Shown piece after piece: positions 9,225 through 18,731 of a DNA stretch of 64,000 nt. Positions within the stretch are counted from its first letter, which is position 1, and every line of letters starts with the position of its first letter. The stretch spans positions 36,706 through 100,705 of the forward strand of contig PAPV01000018.1 in the NCBI GenBank assembly GCA_002709075.1, written 5' to 3'. The notes below the pieces were generated by a model, which saw nothing but the letters and a program-made list of their open reading frames with translations, did not search any database and was not told the origin of the DNA. The position numbers and the translations under genes were made by a program. Origin of the DNA: Rhodospirillaceae bacterium (GTDB lineage Bacteria > Pseudomonadota > Alphaproteobacteria > MPNO01 > UBA2964).

Positions 9225-10087
9225 TGAAAAAGAAATACAGCCTCAATACCGGTTTCTTATCTGCAGCTATAATTTTATTCACTGCATGTGTTTTCAAGTA
9301 TGCATATTCAATGGAGTTCAAGCGAATTGTATCTTTAAACCTATGCACTGACCAACTAGTAGTTAAAATTGCGCAAAGACATAACATTGCAGCTCTAAGT
9401 TTTTTAGCAACTGATCCGAGGTCATCGGCGGCTGTTAAATTAGCAAAAGGGATTCCTCGCGTACGTGGATCGGTTGAAGAAGTAATTAGACTAAAACCAG
9501 ATATAGTTTTTAGCGGAGTCCAGATAAATCCTGCACAAATAAAGCTTTTAAAAAGATTTAAACTCAAAATAAAACAAGTACCAATAGCCACAAACTTAAA
9601 ATTAGTTGAAGATAATATTCGCGCTGTTGCTAATGCTTTAAATCTGAAGAAACGAGGTGCAGCGATTGTTCAAGAATTTAGAAAAACTATAAAAAAATAC
9701 AGCAAGAGAACAGTGCTTCATTACAAACCAATTGCCGTACTCCTATGGCCAAATGGATTATCTTCCGGCAGTGGCACACTGCCACATTCTGTATTAGAGA
9801 AAGCAGGTTTTAGAAATCTTGCAGCTTTAATTAATAAGTCAGGAACAAGTTTTCTCTCTATTGAGATGCTATTACGTATAAATCCGGATTTATTAGTCCT
9901 GGGACAATCTCTACCGAACCCATCGTTAGCCCATAAATTTCTTGAACACTCAGCCCTCCGTACTAAATTCTCTGAGACAAAAAAACTTTTTGTGCCCGAC
10001 AATCTCTGGCTTTGCGGAACAACTGATACGGCCGCTGCCGTTCGCATTCTATCTTCTTTTCACGGAAAACACGAGAATGAAAAATAG
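9224..10087 (+). CDS. btuF: Periplasmic cobalamin-binding protein of ABC importer
   Basis: A 287-aa periplasmic binding protein of the helical-backbone type. It has an N-terminal hydrophobic export segment, then the typical start of the mature domain (KRIVSLNLCTDQL) and the VEEVIRLKPDIVF block, with a second lobe containing PDLLVLGQ. It starts within the stop codon of btuB and overlaps the permease by 11 bases. Position in a B12-riboswitch operon supports B12 or a related corrinoid as ligand. On sequence alone, siderophore binding would also be possible. Confidence 0.85.
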   Translation: MKKKYSLNTGFLSAAIILFTACVFKYAYSMEFKRIVSLNLCTDQLVVKIAQRHNIAALSFLATDPRSSAAVKLAKGIPRVRGSVEEVIRLKPDIVFSGVQINPAQIKLLKRFKLKIKQVPIATNLKLVEDNIRAVANALNLKKRGAAIVQEFRKTIKKYSKRTVLHYKPIAVLLWPNGLSSGSGTLPHSVLEKAGFRNLAALINKSGTSFLSIEMLLRINPDLLVLGQSLPNPSLAHKFLEHSALRTKFSETKKLFVPDNLWLCGTTDTAAAVRILSSFHGKHENEK

Positions 10088-11081
10088 CTACAGCCGATTT
10101 TTTGTTTCATTAATTATACTGACAGGTGTACTGTTAATAATTTTTATAATGTCTTTAATGATTGGTCCGGAGACGTTCGGGCTCCCCAGAGCCCAAGATC
10201 TAAACGGCAAGATGAAATCAGAAATTATTTGGTTGATATTCTGGGAAATTCGGCTCCCAAGAGCTCTGCTTGGATTAACGGTTGGAGTAACGCTTGGTTT
10301 AGCGGGAGCTGCTTTACAGGGATACTTGCAAAATCCCCTCGCCGAACCAGGAATTATCGGAGTTACTGCCTCAGCGTCATTGTTTTCAGTAATAGCGTTT
10401 TATTCTGGTTTAGCTAGTTTTGTAACCCTTGCTCTACCTGTTGCGGGTATAATGGGTGCTTTGATAGCAGTAATAATTATACAATTACTAGCGGGTCGTG
10501 ATACGAGCCCTCTCACATTGATCCTTGCGGGCGTGGCAGTAACAAGTTTTGCTGGAGCAATGACATCATTAGCTTTGAATTTATCACCCAATCCCTTTGC
10601 CGCTTATGAGGTATTATTCTGGTTGTTAGGCTCTCTCTCAAATGTGAGTATCGATCATGTTTGGATATCTATACCTTTTATGACTTTAGGCTGGCTTATT
10701 CTTGGAACTCTTGGAAATCCTCTTAATGCTCTAACTTTGGGACAAGATGAAGCCACCTCCTTAGGTACTAACCTCAGATCTCTAAGAATATATTTAATTT
10801 TTGGGGTCGCAACATCCGTTGGAGCGGCCACTGCTGTTGCTGGAGCAATAGGTTTTGTTGGTCTCGTAATTCCTCATCTATTACGACCATTGGCGGGATA
10901 CAGTCCCAAAAAGCTTTTGCCATTAAGTGCTTTAGGAGGTGGAATAATGCTACTTGCGGCCGATATTTTGGCGCGTCTGCTTCCATTCGATCGTGAGATA
11001 AAATTAGGCGTTCTGACCGCCATGGTTGGGGCTCCATTTTTCTTAATATTATTACTTAAAAACCGACGAAGCTTGCTTTGA
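10077..11081 (+). CDS. btuC: FecCD-family ABC permease for cobalamin
   Basis: A polytopic inner-membrane permease of about 334 aa with the FecCD/BtuC signature. The EIRLPRALLGLTVG block with GAALQGYLQNPLAEPGIIG is diagnostic, as is GFVGLVIPHLLRPL in the ATPase-coupling region. The ATG at 10077 overlaps btuF by 11 bases and starts MKNSYSRFF before the first membrane helix. A much longer frame from 9942 lies mostly inside btuF and is not credible as the start. It should form the homodimeric channel with the next gene's ATPase. Confidence 0.9.
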   Translation: MKNSYSRFFVSLIILTGVLLIIFIMSLMIGPETFGLPRAQDLNGKMKSEIIWLIFWEIRLPRALLGLTVGVTLGLAGAALQGYLQNPLAEPGIIGVTASASLFSVIAFYSGLASFVTLALPVAGIMGALIAVIIIQLLAGRDTSPLTLILAGVAVTSFAGAMTSLALNLSPNPFAAYEVLFWLLGSLSNVSIDHVWISIPFMTLGWLILGTLGNPLNALTLGQDEATSLGTNLRSLRIYLIFGVATSVGAATAVAGAIGFVGLVIPHLLRPLAGYSPKKLLPLSALGGGIMLLAADILARLLPFDREIKLGVLTAMVGAPFFLILLLKNRRSLL

Positions 11082-11857
11082 GTTATTTTAGAGTAAAAAA
11101 GTTACACCTATCTCGGGGAGGGAAGAGAATCCTCCATGAGTTAAGTTGTGAATTTCAATCAGGCGAATTTGTGATATTAGTTGGACCTAATGGCGCAGGA
11201 AAAACATCCTTTCTAAAATGCCTCGCCGGGCTGCTTAATTATTCAGGAAATATTGAGTTGAGGGGCCAAAATCTCAAACGTATCAACTTGCGCGAGCGCG
11301 CAAAAGTTATCAGTTATTTGGGTCAAGACAGGAGAACCTACTGGCCAGTTACAGTGCAGTCGGTGGTCTCTTTAGGAAGATTGCCCTTTATAAATGAGAG
11401 CCGGAGAAAAAATTTTCTAGCAGCAAAAGAAGCCATGGAAGATTGTAATCTATTGCAGTTACAACATCGTTCAGTAGGAAGTTTATCTGGCGGCGAAATT
11501 GCTCTTACAATGCTTGCAAGAGTGCTAGCCGGAAAGCCTGAGATAATTCTTGCGGACGAGCCTATTTCTGGGTTAGATCCCTCTCATCAATTGCATGTAA
11601 TGAAAACTTTAGAAAAAAAAGCTGAACTGGGAGCGCTAGTTATTTTAGTCTTACATGATCTATCACTCGCAGCTAGATTTGCAAAACGGGTATTATTAAT
11701 ACACGATGGCAGCTTGGTACAAGATGGGCCTGTTATTAGTGTGCTTTCTCCTAACAATCTGAAAAAATTTTACGGTATCAACACAATACAGGGAACAGCA
11801 GAGAATATTCCGTTTATTCTTCCATCCGAACGTACAAATCAAATTTTGGAAAAATAG
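11078..11857 (+). CDS. btuD: ABC transporter ATPase for cobalamin
   Basis: A 259-aa ATP-binding subunit. It shows Walker A GPNGAGKTSFLK, the Q-loop region LGQDRRTYWP, the signature LSGGE, Walker B IILADEP and the switch histidine in LHDLS. The start is a TTG overlapping the btuC stop (TTGA), so the two are translationally coupled. It energises import through BtuC. The operon order is receptor, binding protein, permease, ATPase, TonB. Confidence 0.9.
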   Translation: MSYFRVKKLHLSRGGKRILHELSCEFQSGEFVILVGPNGAGKTSFLKCLAGLLNYSGNIELRGQNLKRINLRERAKVISYLGQDRRTYWPVTVQSVVSLGRLPFINESRRKNFLAAKEAMEDCNLLQLQHRSVGSLSGGEIALTMLARVLAGKPEIILADEPISGLDPSHQLHVMKTLEKKAELGALVILVLHDLSLAARFAKRVLLIHDGSLVQDGPVISVLSPNNLKKFYGINTIQGTAENIPFILPSERTNQILEK

Positions 11858-11858
11858 T

Positions 11859-12692
11859 TTGTGGTCGAAAAATAAGATTGCGACAGGATGGTTTGCCTCA
11901 ATATTTCTTCATGTTGCGGTGGTGTTAATTATTCTTTGGAGTTTCAATAAGAAACAAATTTCAACAGTAAGTGTGGCACCTAGTATTTTTGCTGAGGTTG
12001 TAACAACAACATCATTCGAACAAAAGAAAAAAAGTACATTTAAAAAAACCGCCGCATCTGAAAATGTTTTGCCTTATGACGAATATGTTTTTACAAACAA
12101 AACAAAAAAGGAATTTGAAAAAAATAAGCAAAAATTGTTTGCATCCAAGGAAAAAATTTCTAAAAATGATGTCTCTGCGTTCAAAATAGCAAGGTCAACG
12201 TCATCAAACGTCTTACCTACTTCCGAGAATAATATAGAATTTAACCGGCCTGCAAATGCTAGCGATAGAAAATCCACGAATAAAAAATCTTCCAATTCTG
12301 GCGATAGAAAATCCACGAAAAAAAAATCCTCCTTGGCAGGCAACATTGAAGAAAAGAGAATATCAAAAAATAATTTTTTGCCTAATCAAATAAGAAACAC
12401 TTCATCTTTTACTGCACCGCGCTTGTCACAAAAATTTAATAATATACCTCCCGGTTACCCAAGATCGGCTCGACAGAATGGTGTTGAGGGTAGTGTGGTG
12501 TTACTAGTTTCTGTAAATAAGTATGGAGTAGTAGATTCCTTAAAGATTGAAATTTCAAGCGGTGCTAAACTATTGGACAAAGCCGCAAAAAATGCCGTAT
12601 CCCAATGGCGCTTTATACCTGCAAAAATATCAGATGTGGCCGTTTCGAGCAAAATTAGAGTACCGATAACTTTTAGATTGCAAACTAATTAG
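11859..12692 (+). CDS. tonB: TonB-family energy transducer with internal repeat linker
   Basis: A 277-aa TonB-like protein: one N-terminal membrane anchor (GWFASIFLHVAVVLIILW), a long basic, low-complexity periplasmic spacer, and a clear TonB C-terminal domain beginning YPRSARQNGVEGSVVLLV and ending with AVSQWRFIPA. It starts at a TTG one base after the btuD stop. The spacer is Lys/Ser-rich rather than Pro-rich and contains a 13-residue tandem repeat. Being last in the B12 operon, it probably serves the local BtuB. No ExbB/ExbD is present in the window, so these must come from elsewhere. Confidence 0.88.
   Translation: MWSKNKIATGWFASIFLHVAVVLIILWSFNKKQISTVSVAPSIFAEVVTTTSFEQKKKSTFKKTAASENVLPYDEYVFTNKTKKEFEKNKQKLFASKEKISKNDVSAFKIARSTSSNVLPTSENNIEFNRPANASDRKSTNKKSSNSGDRKSTKKKSSLAGNIEEKRISKNNFLPNQIRNTSSFTAPRLSQKFNNIPPGYPRSARQNGVEGSVVLLVSVNKYGVVDSLKIEISSGAKLLDKAAKNAVSQWRFIPAKISDVAVSSKIRVPITFRLQTN
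12262..12332 (+). repeat. 39-bp tandem repeat inside tonB spacer
   Basis: Two near-identical units starting at 12262 and 12301 with a 39-base period encode DRKSTNKKSSNSG and DRKSTKKKSSLAG. The unit length is a multiple of three, so copy-number change would alter the periplasmic reach of TonB without breaking the frame. Confidence 0.8.
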
Positions 12693-12727
12693 ACAATAGT
12701 TGATAAATTCATAGACCTTTGCGGAAA

Positions 12728-13612
12728 TCATACAATTGTTTTACCTGGTCCATATTCAGCTTCCAGATTTCTCCTTACAAGATCATACAACTCATTTGTT
12801 ACAAGCGGCTCAATGCCAAACCAATGCTTCCACGCAACAGGACCTTGGTGCAATAACATTCCAAGCCCGGTACAAGTTGGATTACCATTAACAGAAGCAC
12901 GTCGAATTAAATTGGTTTCAGATGGGGTGTAAACTATGTCGTAAACCACTGCATTCTGATCTATGGCCTCAATCGGAATGTCGTGGTCCCTCATACCGAC
13001 CATTCCAAGAGAGGTAGCGTTCACTATAAGTGAGGAACCCTCCAAAGCAGCATTTCTGTTCTCCCACGAGCGCACACAAATAATATCCCCATATAAGCGT
13101 TGCAAAAGTTTAGACTTGTTTAGCGTCTGATTCACCACGGTTATCTTTTTTACCTGGGATTTTATCAGGCCGTAGCAAACCGCCCTAGCGGCTCCGCCGG
13201 CTCCCATCACCGTAACATACCGATCTTTTAATACAAACTTAGGAAGCGAATACTCTAGGTTTCGCAGAAATCCAATCCAATCGTTATTTGTACCAAACAA
13301 GCTAGAGTCCTCCCTCACAACCACACAACTAATGGCCCCCATTTTGTCCGCGGCATCATCTACGTCATCAACTGAGTCTTTAGCCACCATTTTGTGAGGA
13401 ATGGTCACGTTGCAACCAGAGAACCCTAATCCCGGAAGCGCCCGTAGTGCATCTACAACTTTACCTGGCTTAATCGCAATAGGCAGGTATCTTCCAGAAA
13501 TTCCTAGTTGTTTCATCCAGAAGTTATGCATCAAAGGTGACCGCGAATGCATTATGGGCCAACCTATAACTGCTGCAAGCGCAAATTTCTCTGGGTCAAC
13601 CGTTACTACCAT
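12728..13612 (-). CDS. aroE: Shikimate dehydrogenase family protein
   Basis: About 294 aa. The family landmarks are clear: SRSPLMHN at the shikimate site, NVTIPHKM with the catalytic Lys, the nucleotide loop GAGGAARA, VYDIVYTPSETN and GLGMLLHQG. The usual NADP-selecting motif NRT reads NQT here (VVNQTLNK), so cofactor choice may be relaxed or shifted to NAD. The ATG at 13612 is preferred to a TTG at 13624. It is the last gene of a run with two class II aldolase-family genes, where a quinate/shikimate dehydrogenase of catabolic type would also fit. Biosynthetic AroE is the default reading. Confidence 0.85.
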   Translation of the reverse strand: MVVTVDPEKFALAAVIGWPIMHSRSPLMHNFWMKQLGISGRYLPIAIKPGKVVDALRALPGLGFSGCNVTIPHKMVAKDSVDDVDDAADKMGAISCVVVREDSSLFGTNNDWIGFLRNLEYSLPKFVLKDRYVTVMGAGGAARAVCYGLIKSQVKKITVVNQTLNKSKLLQRLYGDIICVRSWENRNAALEGSSLIVNATSLGMVGMRDHDIPIEAIDQNAVVYDIVYTPSETNLIRRASVNGNPTCTGLGMLLHQGPVAWKHWFGIEPLVTNELYDLVRRNLEAEYGPGKTIV

Positions 13613-13620
13613 TCTACAAA

Positions 13621-14334
13621 TCAAAAATTAATGATTGTTCCATCCAATTTAGCGCTGAAGTGATTCCAAGTACGCAAAAACAGCCTCTTATTGTGCAGTT
13701 TTTTATAATAGAGCTCCATTTCTTCATTAGAAAACGAGTAGGGTTCTCCAATAAGTTGTGCACGATACTGGCGTTCTGAATTTTCTTCCAAATAATTTAG
13801 CAAAACAAACGCATCTATAATATTTTCACCTGTCGTAACGACCCCATGCGCTTTCATTAATGCAGCTGGTCGATCGGACAGAATTCTTGTTAATTTATTT
13901 GCCATATCAACATTATTGATTGAGTCTGGAGAATTTAAAACCGGTAGCGGATATAACAAAGAACCTTGTGCATACACCGGCAAATACTCAATTCCAGCTG
14001 TAGATAGAACAGTAGACCATTTGGGGTGACAGTGTATAACCGCTCCTACATCAAAACGCGCTTTGTAAATCCCCGTATGAAGATGAAATTCAAGTGGCGG
14101 ATTTCCGTTTCCTTCTATCACATTACCATCAAAATCAACTTGACAAATATCGGCAACAGACAATTGGCTTCTCTGGCAATTTCCAATGTTAATAAGAAAT
14201 TGATTTTTATCAATTTTTATACTTGCATGTCCATTGTAATCCATGATCTTACTGCGTTCTAGCATTTTGATACAGCGCACCAGACTTTGTTTTTTTTCTT
14301 CATATGCAGTCATTGGTCGACGAGAAACTACCAA
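13621..14334 (-). CDS. Class II aldolase/adducin family protein (copy 1)
   Basis: A 237-aa protein of the zinc-dependent class II aldolase/adducin fold. The metal-binding histidines are visible in VIHCHPKW and KAHGVVTTG, and an acidic residue in PLEFHLHTGIY. The TTG at 14334 has GGAAG upstream and overlaps the preceding gene by 7 bases; an ATG at 14313 is the alternative. Beside sugar-phosphate aldolases this family includes decarboxylases acting on dihydroxyphthalate and related ring-cleavage products, which suits the aromatic-acid context. It is only distantly similar to the copy beside it, so they are not recent duplicates. Confidence 0.82.
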   Translation of the reverse strand: MVVSRRPMTAYEEKKQSLVRCIKMLERSKIMDYNGHASIKIDKNQFLINIGNCQRSQLSVADICQVDFDGNVIEGNGNPPLEFHLHTGIYKARFDVGAVIHCHPKWSTVLSTAGIEYLPVYAQGSLLYPLPVLNSPDSINNVDMANKLTRILSDRPAALMKAHGVVTTGENIIDAFVLLNYLEENSERQYRAQLIGEPYSFSNEEMELYYKKLHNKRLFLRTWNHFSAKLDGTIINF

Positions 14335-15077
14335 CCGACTTCCATTAGAATTTCGTTACGCCAAAGCCGCCATGCTCTTTTGCAGGCAGTATCATTTACC
14401 GCATCGGCAAGTCTTCCTTCCTCTTGATCGAGTGGTTCAATAGAGTCACTCCCCGCAAGCATAACAGTTGCTGTCTGAATCCGCGCACTTACCTCAGTAT
14501 AAACAGCACGGAAAACTGAGAGTTGCAAATTCTTCCCACACGCAACCGAACCATGCGCCCGCATCAAAGCAACATGCTTATCCTCTAGTGTTTCTGCTAA
14601 CGCAATTCCCTTAGCACAATCGCACACAAGCATATCAGTTTGACCGAATTTTTCCCTTATATCAAATATTGGCGCGCCATTCGCAAGAAATGCAGCATTG
14701 TGAAACGTTCCAACCATGGGTTTTTTAATAATTCCAAATGGGATAACCGATGCTGAATGCGAATGGACAATTGAGTTAACATCTGGGCGCATCTTATAGA
14801 TTTCCCCGTGAATGAAACGCTCAATGAAATTACTACGTGTTCCAGAATTTAGGGCATCAGAATTAAGAGTGTAGGTGATAATGTCACCTGGTGTTGTTAA
14901 AGCAGGTGCTTGTGCACTTGGCATTAGATATAAATTCGAATCTACAGGATGACGCAAAGAGACATGACCAAATGCATCGACTACCCCACGTTTTGCAAGA
15001 ATACGACTAGCCGCCGCCAAATCTGCCAAAATACTAGGTTCCGTATCCGGTATTGATCTACTCATACTAAACTCCAC
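14328..15077 (-). CDS. Class II aldolase/adducin family protein (copy 2)
   Basis: A 249-aa relative of the adjacent protein with the same metal motif pattern (IVHSHSASV, then RAHGSVACG). The N-terminal half contains GVVDAFGHVSLRHP, typical of the clade close to aromatic-acid decarboxylases of this fold. It is the first gene of an overlapping trio ending in shikimate dehydrogenase. Two different members in tandem may form a hetero-oligomer or act on successive intermediates; that is inference. Confidence 0.82.
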   Translation of the reverse strand: MEFSMSRSIPDTEPSILADLAAASRILAKRGVVDAFGHVSLRHPVDSNLYLMPSAQAPALTTPGDIITYTLNSDALNSGTRSNFIERFIHGEIYKMRPDVNSIVHSHSASVIPFGIIKKPMVGTFHNAAFLANGAPIFDIREKFGQTDMLVCDCAKGIALAETLEDKHVALMRAHGSVACGKNLQLSVFRAVYTEVSARIQTATVMLAGSDSIEPLDQEEGRLADAVNDTACKRAWRLWRNEILMEVGW

Positions 15078-15264
15078 ATACCAAACCTTAATTCAAAAAC
15101 TAATTTTTCGACAGGAATAGATAATAGCCGATTTCAGAGAACTAGAAAATAAAATATATGATAGCTCGGAAAATTCAATAAAAACTGAAAAATTCTGGTG
15201 CAGGATATTTTACTGAAAAAATTTTTTAATCAAAAAAGCGATAAATGTGAAAGCTATCTCTACT

Positions 15265-16248
15265 TTAAATTTTTAATATTTTTTCTGCGTTTTTATGCAG
15301 TAGTTTTTTTAAGTCACTATCACATAAAGGAATAGTTTTAACCCATTCGGTTGCCTCAATATTTTCAACAAAAGGGTAATCCACTGAAAATAATATCCGG
15401 TCCATACCCATCTCCATAATACAACACATCAAAGCGGGATTAGAGAAGTTACCACTGGTGGTAATCCAAAAATGTTTAGTGAATATTTCACGAAAAGATG
15501 CCCCAGAATTGTTTTCAATACGGTTGAGGGCCTGATTTATACGCCATAAAGAGAATGGAATTGACTCCCCAAGATGACCCAGAAGCATTCTTACTTTAGG
15601 AAATTTATCGAATACACCAGAAAGAACGATGCGAATAGCATGTGTTGCTGTTTCAATCGTATATCCCCAAGCGGCTCCACCAAGAGCTGGATATTTGTCC
15701 AAATAGTCTGAAAAGTATGTTTCGACAATCGCCGAATTCGGCCATGCGGGATGAAGATACAAGGGCACATCCAAAGCTTCAGCAATCTCAAATATTGGCC
15801 AATATTCCTTTTTATCTAGCCAACCCACTTCCCCAGTTGGCCCGTGGATCATGGCACCTTTGAAACCAAGTTTGGATACACATCGCTCCAACTCATCGGA
15901 TGCAGCCCTAGGATCAGTTGTTGGAAGAGCCGCAAACGCAAACAACCTTGTTGGGCATACCTCACAAGCCCTTGCGAGGCGATCATTTACTGTTCTGGAC
16001 AGTTCAACAGCACTTTCCGCGTCAACTTTTTGTAAAGATGGCGCGCCATGACTTAATACCTGAATATCTATGCCTGCGTTATCCATATCACGTAGCCTGA
16101 GTTCACCAAGATTGTGTAATCTATCCATTAATGCGCTTCGGCGTGAAGAGTCCCGACCTTTAAAATGCTTCTCAAGAGCAAAATCCCAATAATGTTCTTC
16201 TAAAGCAATAACGCGTGTGTTGTTAAATTGTTGCAAATTAATTCCCAT
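15265..16248 (-). CDS. Amidohydrolase family, gamma-resorcylate decarboxylase-like
   Basis: A 327-aa metal-dependent TIM-barrel protein close in pattern to gamma-resorcylate (2,6-dihydroxybenzoate) decarboxylases. The N-terminal metal motif reads ALEEHYW, then YLHPAWPN, LLGHLGESIPFSLWRI, ITTSGNF and the terminal aspartate in ILFSVDYPF. These are the landmarks of that decarboxylase group. It therefore probably removes a carboxyl group from a hydroxylated benzoate. It is followed by two class II aldolase-family genes and shikimate dehydrogenase on the same strand after a 187-base spacer. The substrate is inferred, not shown. Confidence 0.82.
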   Translation of the reverse strand: MGINLQQFNNTRVIALEEHYWDFALEKHFKGRDSSRRSALMDRLHNLGELRLRDMDNAGIDIQVLSHGAPSLQKVDAESAVELSRTVNDRLARACEVCPTRLFAFAALPTTDPRAASDELERCVSKLGFKGAMIHGPTGEVGWLDKKEYWPIFEIAEALDVPLYLHPAWPNSAIVETYFSDYLDKYPALGGAAWGYTIETATHAIRIVLSGVFDKFPKVRMLLGHLGESIPFSLWRINQALNRIENNSGASFREIFTKHFWITTSGNFSNPALMCCIMEMGMDRILFSVDYPFVENIEATEWVKTIPLCDSDLKKLLHKNAEKILKI

Positions 16249-16460
16249 TTTTATCAGATGACATTATCTTAAATAATATTAGTGAAAGACAGTATCTCAA
16301 AATATCCAGTTTTCATCTATATCAACAGTGCTATGTTTTTTATTCAGGTACACCAGGATTTTAAAAATCCAGTAATAAGCGAAAAGTTGAAAATGTTGAG
16401 TATTTTTTATTTTCGTACTTCGTAAAGTTCGTGATCACGCAACAATCAAGAAGTAATTAC

Positions 16461-17048
16461 ATGATAAAGAATTTTTTAACCGCCCTGACGATAACCTTGT
16501 TGGCCACAATGATCATTAGCTCATGTCAAACTACAGCGAATGCATTTAAACTTAACTTACTAAAATCGATTAACTTACCAAACCACTTTGCGCTGATACG
16601 CCATGCTCATGCTCCCGGCACAGGAGATCCATTAAACTTTACGCTTGGAGACTGCACGACACAGCGAAATCTTGATTACTTTGGTCGCATCCAAGCTAAA
16701 CAAATTGGAGAATTACTGAAAAGAAATGGTGTATCCTTTGCAGATATATTTTCTAGCGAATGGTGCCGTTGCAAGGAAACAGCACAATTACTTAACATCG
16801 GTAATGTCAAGACTCTTCCAGCACTTAATTCTTTTTATCAATTCCCAGAGAACAAATTGAAACAAATAGCTTCTCTTCGTAATTTTATTGCTAATCAACA
16901 ACTTACAAAACCAATAATTTTTGTAACGCACTTTGTTAATATCGGTGCTCTTACAGGCATCTACCCGAAAAGTGGTAATATTGTTGTAGTACGACGCGAG
17001 AAAAATGGAATGTTGTCAGTTCTTGGCGAAATTGATACGAGCGAATAG
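16461..17048 (+). CDS. Histidine phosphatase family lipoprotein
   Basis: A 195-aa exported protein with the phosphohistidine motif LIRHAHAPG (the RHG-type catalytic histidine) and a second histidine in FVTHFVNIG. The chosen ATG at 16461 gives a signal peptide ending in a lipobox-like ISSC, so it is probably a lipoprotein. A longer GTG frame from 16431 adds nothing useful. Related periplasmic proteins are often annotated as phosphoglycerate mutase-like; the substrate is unknown. It stands alone between two minus-strand operons. Confidence 0.75.
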   Translation: MIKNFLTALTITLLATMIISSCQTTANAFKLNLLKSINLPNHFALIRHAHAPGTGDPLNFTLGDCTTQRNLDYFGRIQAKQIGELLKRNGVSFADIFSSEWCRCKETAQLLNIGNVKTLPALNSFYQFPENKLKQIASLRNFIANQQLTKPIIFVTHFVNIGALTGIYPKSGNIVVVRREKNGMLSVLGEIDTSE

Positions 17049-17078
17049 AAATTAATAAGACATAGTTTGTTCTTATTG

Positions 17079-17411
17079 TTATTCTACTGCAACGCCATCT
17101 ATGAAAACAACCTCATCAAGCATAGTTCCCTTTTTGTCATAAATAGACCATGGGCCATCTTTTAGACCATTTTTGAAACACCCTTTTTTGAAAAGTTGTC
17201 CATTATCGTAATACATTACTATCGGACCTTCTGGCCGACCATTTTTGAATGTGCCCTCATACTGAAGTTGCCCATTAGGGTGATATTGTATCCACGGACC
17301 ATCAAGCTTACCTCCGTCGATACTCATTTTTTTGAATATTCCGCCCGTCTTATGGAATAGTACACCTCCATCCTCTTCATAGGGTGAGGGAATTCTTGAC
17401 CAATCAATCAT
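17079..17411 (-). CDS. MORN_2-type repeat protein
   Basis: A 110-aa cytoplasmic-looking protein made almost entirely of repeats of the form NGQLQYEGTFKNGRPEGP, about four copies, ending with a degenerate unit. This is the MORN variant seen in toxin-antitoxin-like and unknown bacterial proteins. No catalytic motif and no signal peptide are present. It ends 31 bases from the convergent phosphatase gene. Function unknown. Confidence 0.7.
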   Translation of the reverse strand: MIDWSRIPSPYEEDGGVLFHKTGGIFKKMSIDGGKLDGPWIQYHPNGQLQYEGTFKNGRPEGPIVMYYDNGQLFKKGCFKNGLKDGPWSIYDKKGTMLDEVVFIDGVAVE

Positions 17412-17485
17412 ATCTATTCTCTGCCTTAAACAATCTTCCGTTTTGTTAACTTGTTATTAAACTATTAATTAATATTCAAACAAAC

Positions 17486-18688
17486 TCAAACAGCTGGCCC
17501 AATGGAATCTGGTGTTTTTATTTTTCCCATTAAATCACTTTCTGAAAGCGACATAATATTTTCCTCATTAAAAATATCTCCCATCTTTGACTTTACACCG
17601 TAAGACTTAATTGCTTCCAGCCACTTTCGGTGAATACGATTATCCTGATCTTCGTATTCTACTTGCCGGCCTCCTTCCTGAATTGAAGTTGCACCTTTTC
17701 CCTCGGCACTTTTTCGACGTAACGCAATGAAGGGATATCGCCGACTACCCATACTACACGCTAAATATCGTGCAGGTTCAGAACCGGTATTAAAATGCTG
17801 ATGAAACATCCAGAAAGGCGGAGTATACATAAAGCCGTGTTGCCAGGGTATTTCAACAAATTCTTCATCACCTTCATACCAAAGAAGAGTATACCCAACG
17901 CCACTTACAGCATGGACGTGAGTTCCCGCTGCATGCCTATGTGCTTTTTTGTAACGACCAGAGGGAATTTCTGACGAATGCGCGTGCATTGTACTATCCG
18001 CCAAAATAAACGAGACGTTCAGGGAACCCTTTCCACGTGCATCCATGGCATAAAGTTTGAAATTAGTAAGATCATTCACAAAATTTGTTTCCCATAGATT
18101 AGCTTCTGCAACATTATCACCCCTATTTACCCTCAAATGCTCACCTTCACCTTCATAATGACCATCTGCACCTAACCGCTCCGGAAAATCAAATTCATTC
18201 TCGAAAACAAATTTTTCATTATGGAATAAATTCAGTACAAGAGGTGCATCATTTGTACACGATAAACGCAATGGCTCCCGACCAGATCCATTAAAAATTC
18301 GATAACTACAATTCAACGGCACCGTAAATAACGCCTTTTCACCAAACTCAAAGACACGTTTGTCACCATTTGGATATTCAACAGTTGCTGATCCAGAACC
18401 TTTAAGCACATAGAAAAAGGCTTCATAAATATGGCGTATAGGAGCTGATTTTTTCCCAGGTTTAATTTCTAACAAGTAGTTAGCCATAAAATCGCCTCGC
18501 CCATGCGTATGAGCAAAACATCCATATGTTTCCCAGCGATCCCATGGGCCTATTTCAAGCTCCAGGAGGTTATGTCCAAAGTCAAGATGTACAGGAATCT
18601 TCTCTTGTTTTACCCAATTTTCATACGGATCGACCAGGAATCTTTTAGAAATATTTTGTTCATTTTTCTGTTTCAAATTTGTATCCAT
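17486..18688 (-). CDS. Bicupin protein linked to a TTT transporter
   Basis: A 400-aa two-domain cupin. The first barrel holds HIYEAFFYVLKGSGSATVEY and the second holds HAAGTHVHAVSGVGYTLLWY with WMFHQHFN, both with histidines placed for metal binding. The size and layout recall gentisate dioxygenase-like bicupins, but the conserved dioxygenase residues cannot be verified by eye. It lies 43 bases downstream of tctB on the same strand, so it probably processes or senses the compound imported by TctABC. Confidence 0.7.
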   Translation of the reverse strand: MDTNLKQKNEQNISKRFLVDPYENWVKQEKIPVHLDFGHNLLELEIGPWDRWETYGCFAHTHGRGDFMANYLLEIKPGKKSAPIRHIYEAFFYVLKGSGSATVEYPNGDKRVFEFGEKALFTVPLNCSYRIFNGSGREPLRLSCTNDAPLVLNLFHNEKFVFENEFDFPERLGADGHYEGEGEHLRVNRGDNVAEANLWETNFVNDLTNFKLYAMDARGKGSLNVSFILADSTMHAHSSEIPSGRYKKAHRHAAGTHVHAVSGVGYTLLWYEGDEEFVEIPWQHGFMYTPPFWMFHQHFNTGSEPARYLACSMGSRRYPFIALRRKSAEGKGATSIQEGGRQVEYEDQDNRIHRKWLEAIKSYGVKSKMGDIFNEENIMSLSESDLMGKIKTPDSIGPAV

Positions 18689-18731
18689 GTTGCTCCCTTA
18701 AAACGACTGGCTTAATAAAATATGTTGGTGT

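Noticed and set aside
9942..10076. N-terminal extension of btuC
   Set aside because: Lies inside btuF in another frame; the permease homology starts after the ATG at 10077.
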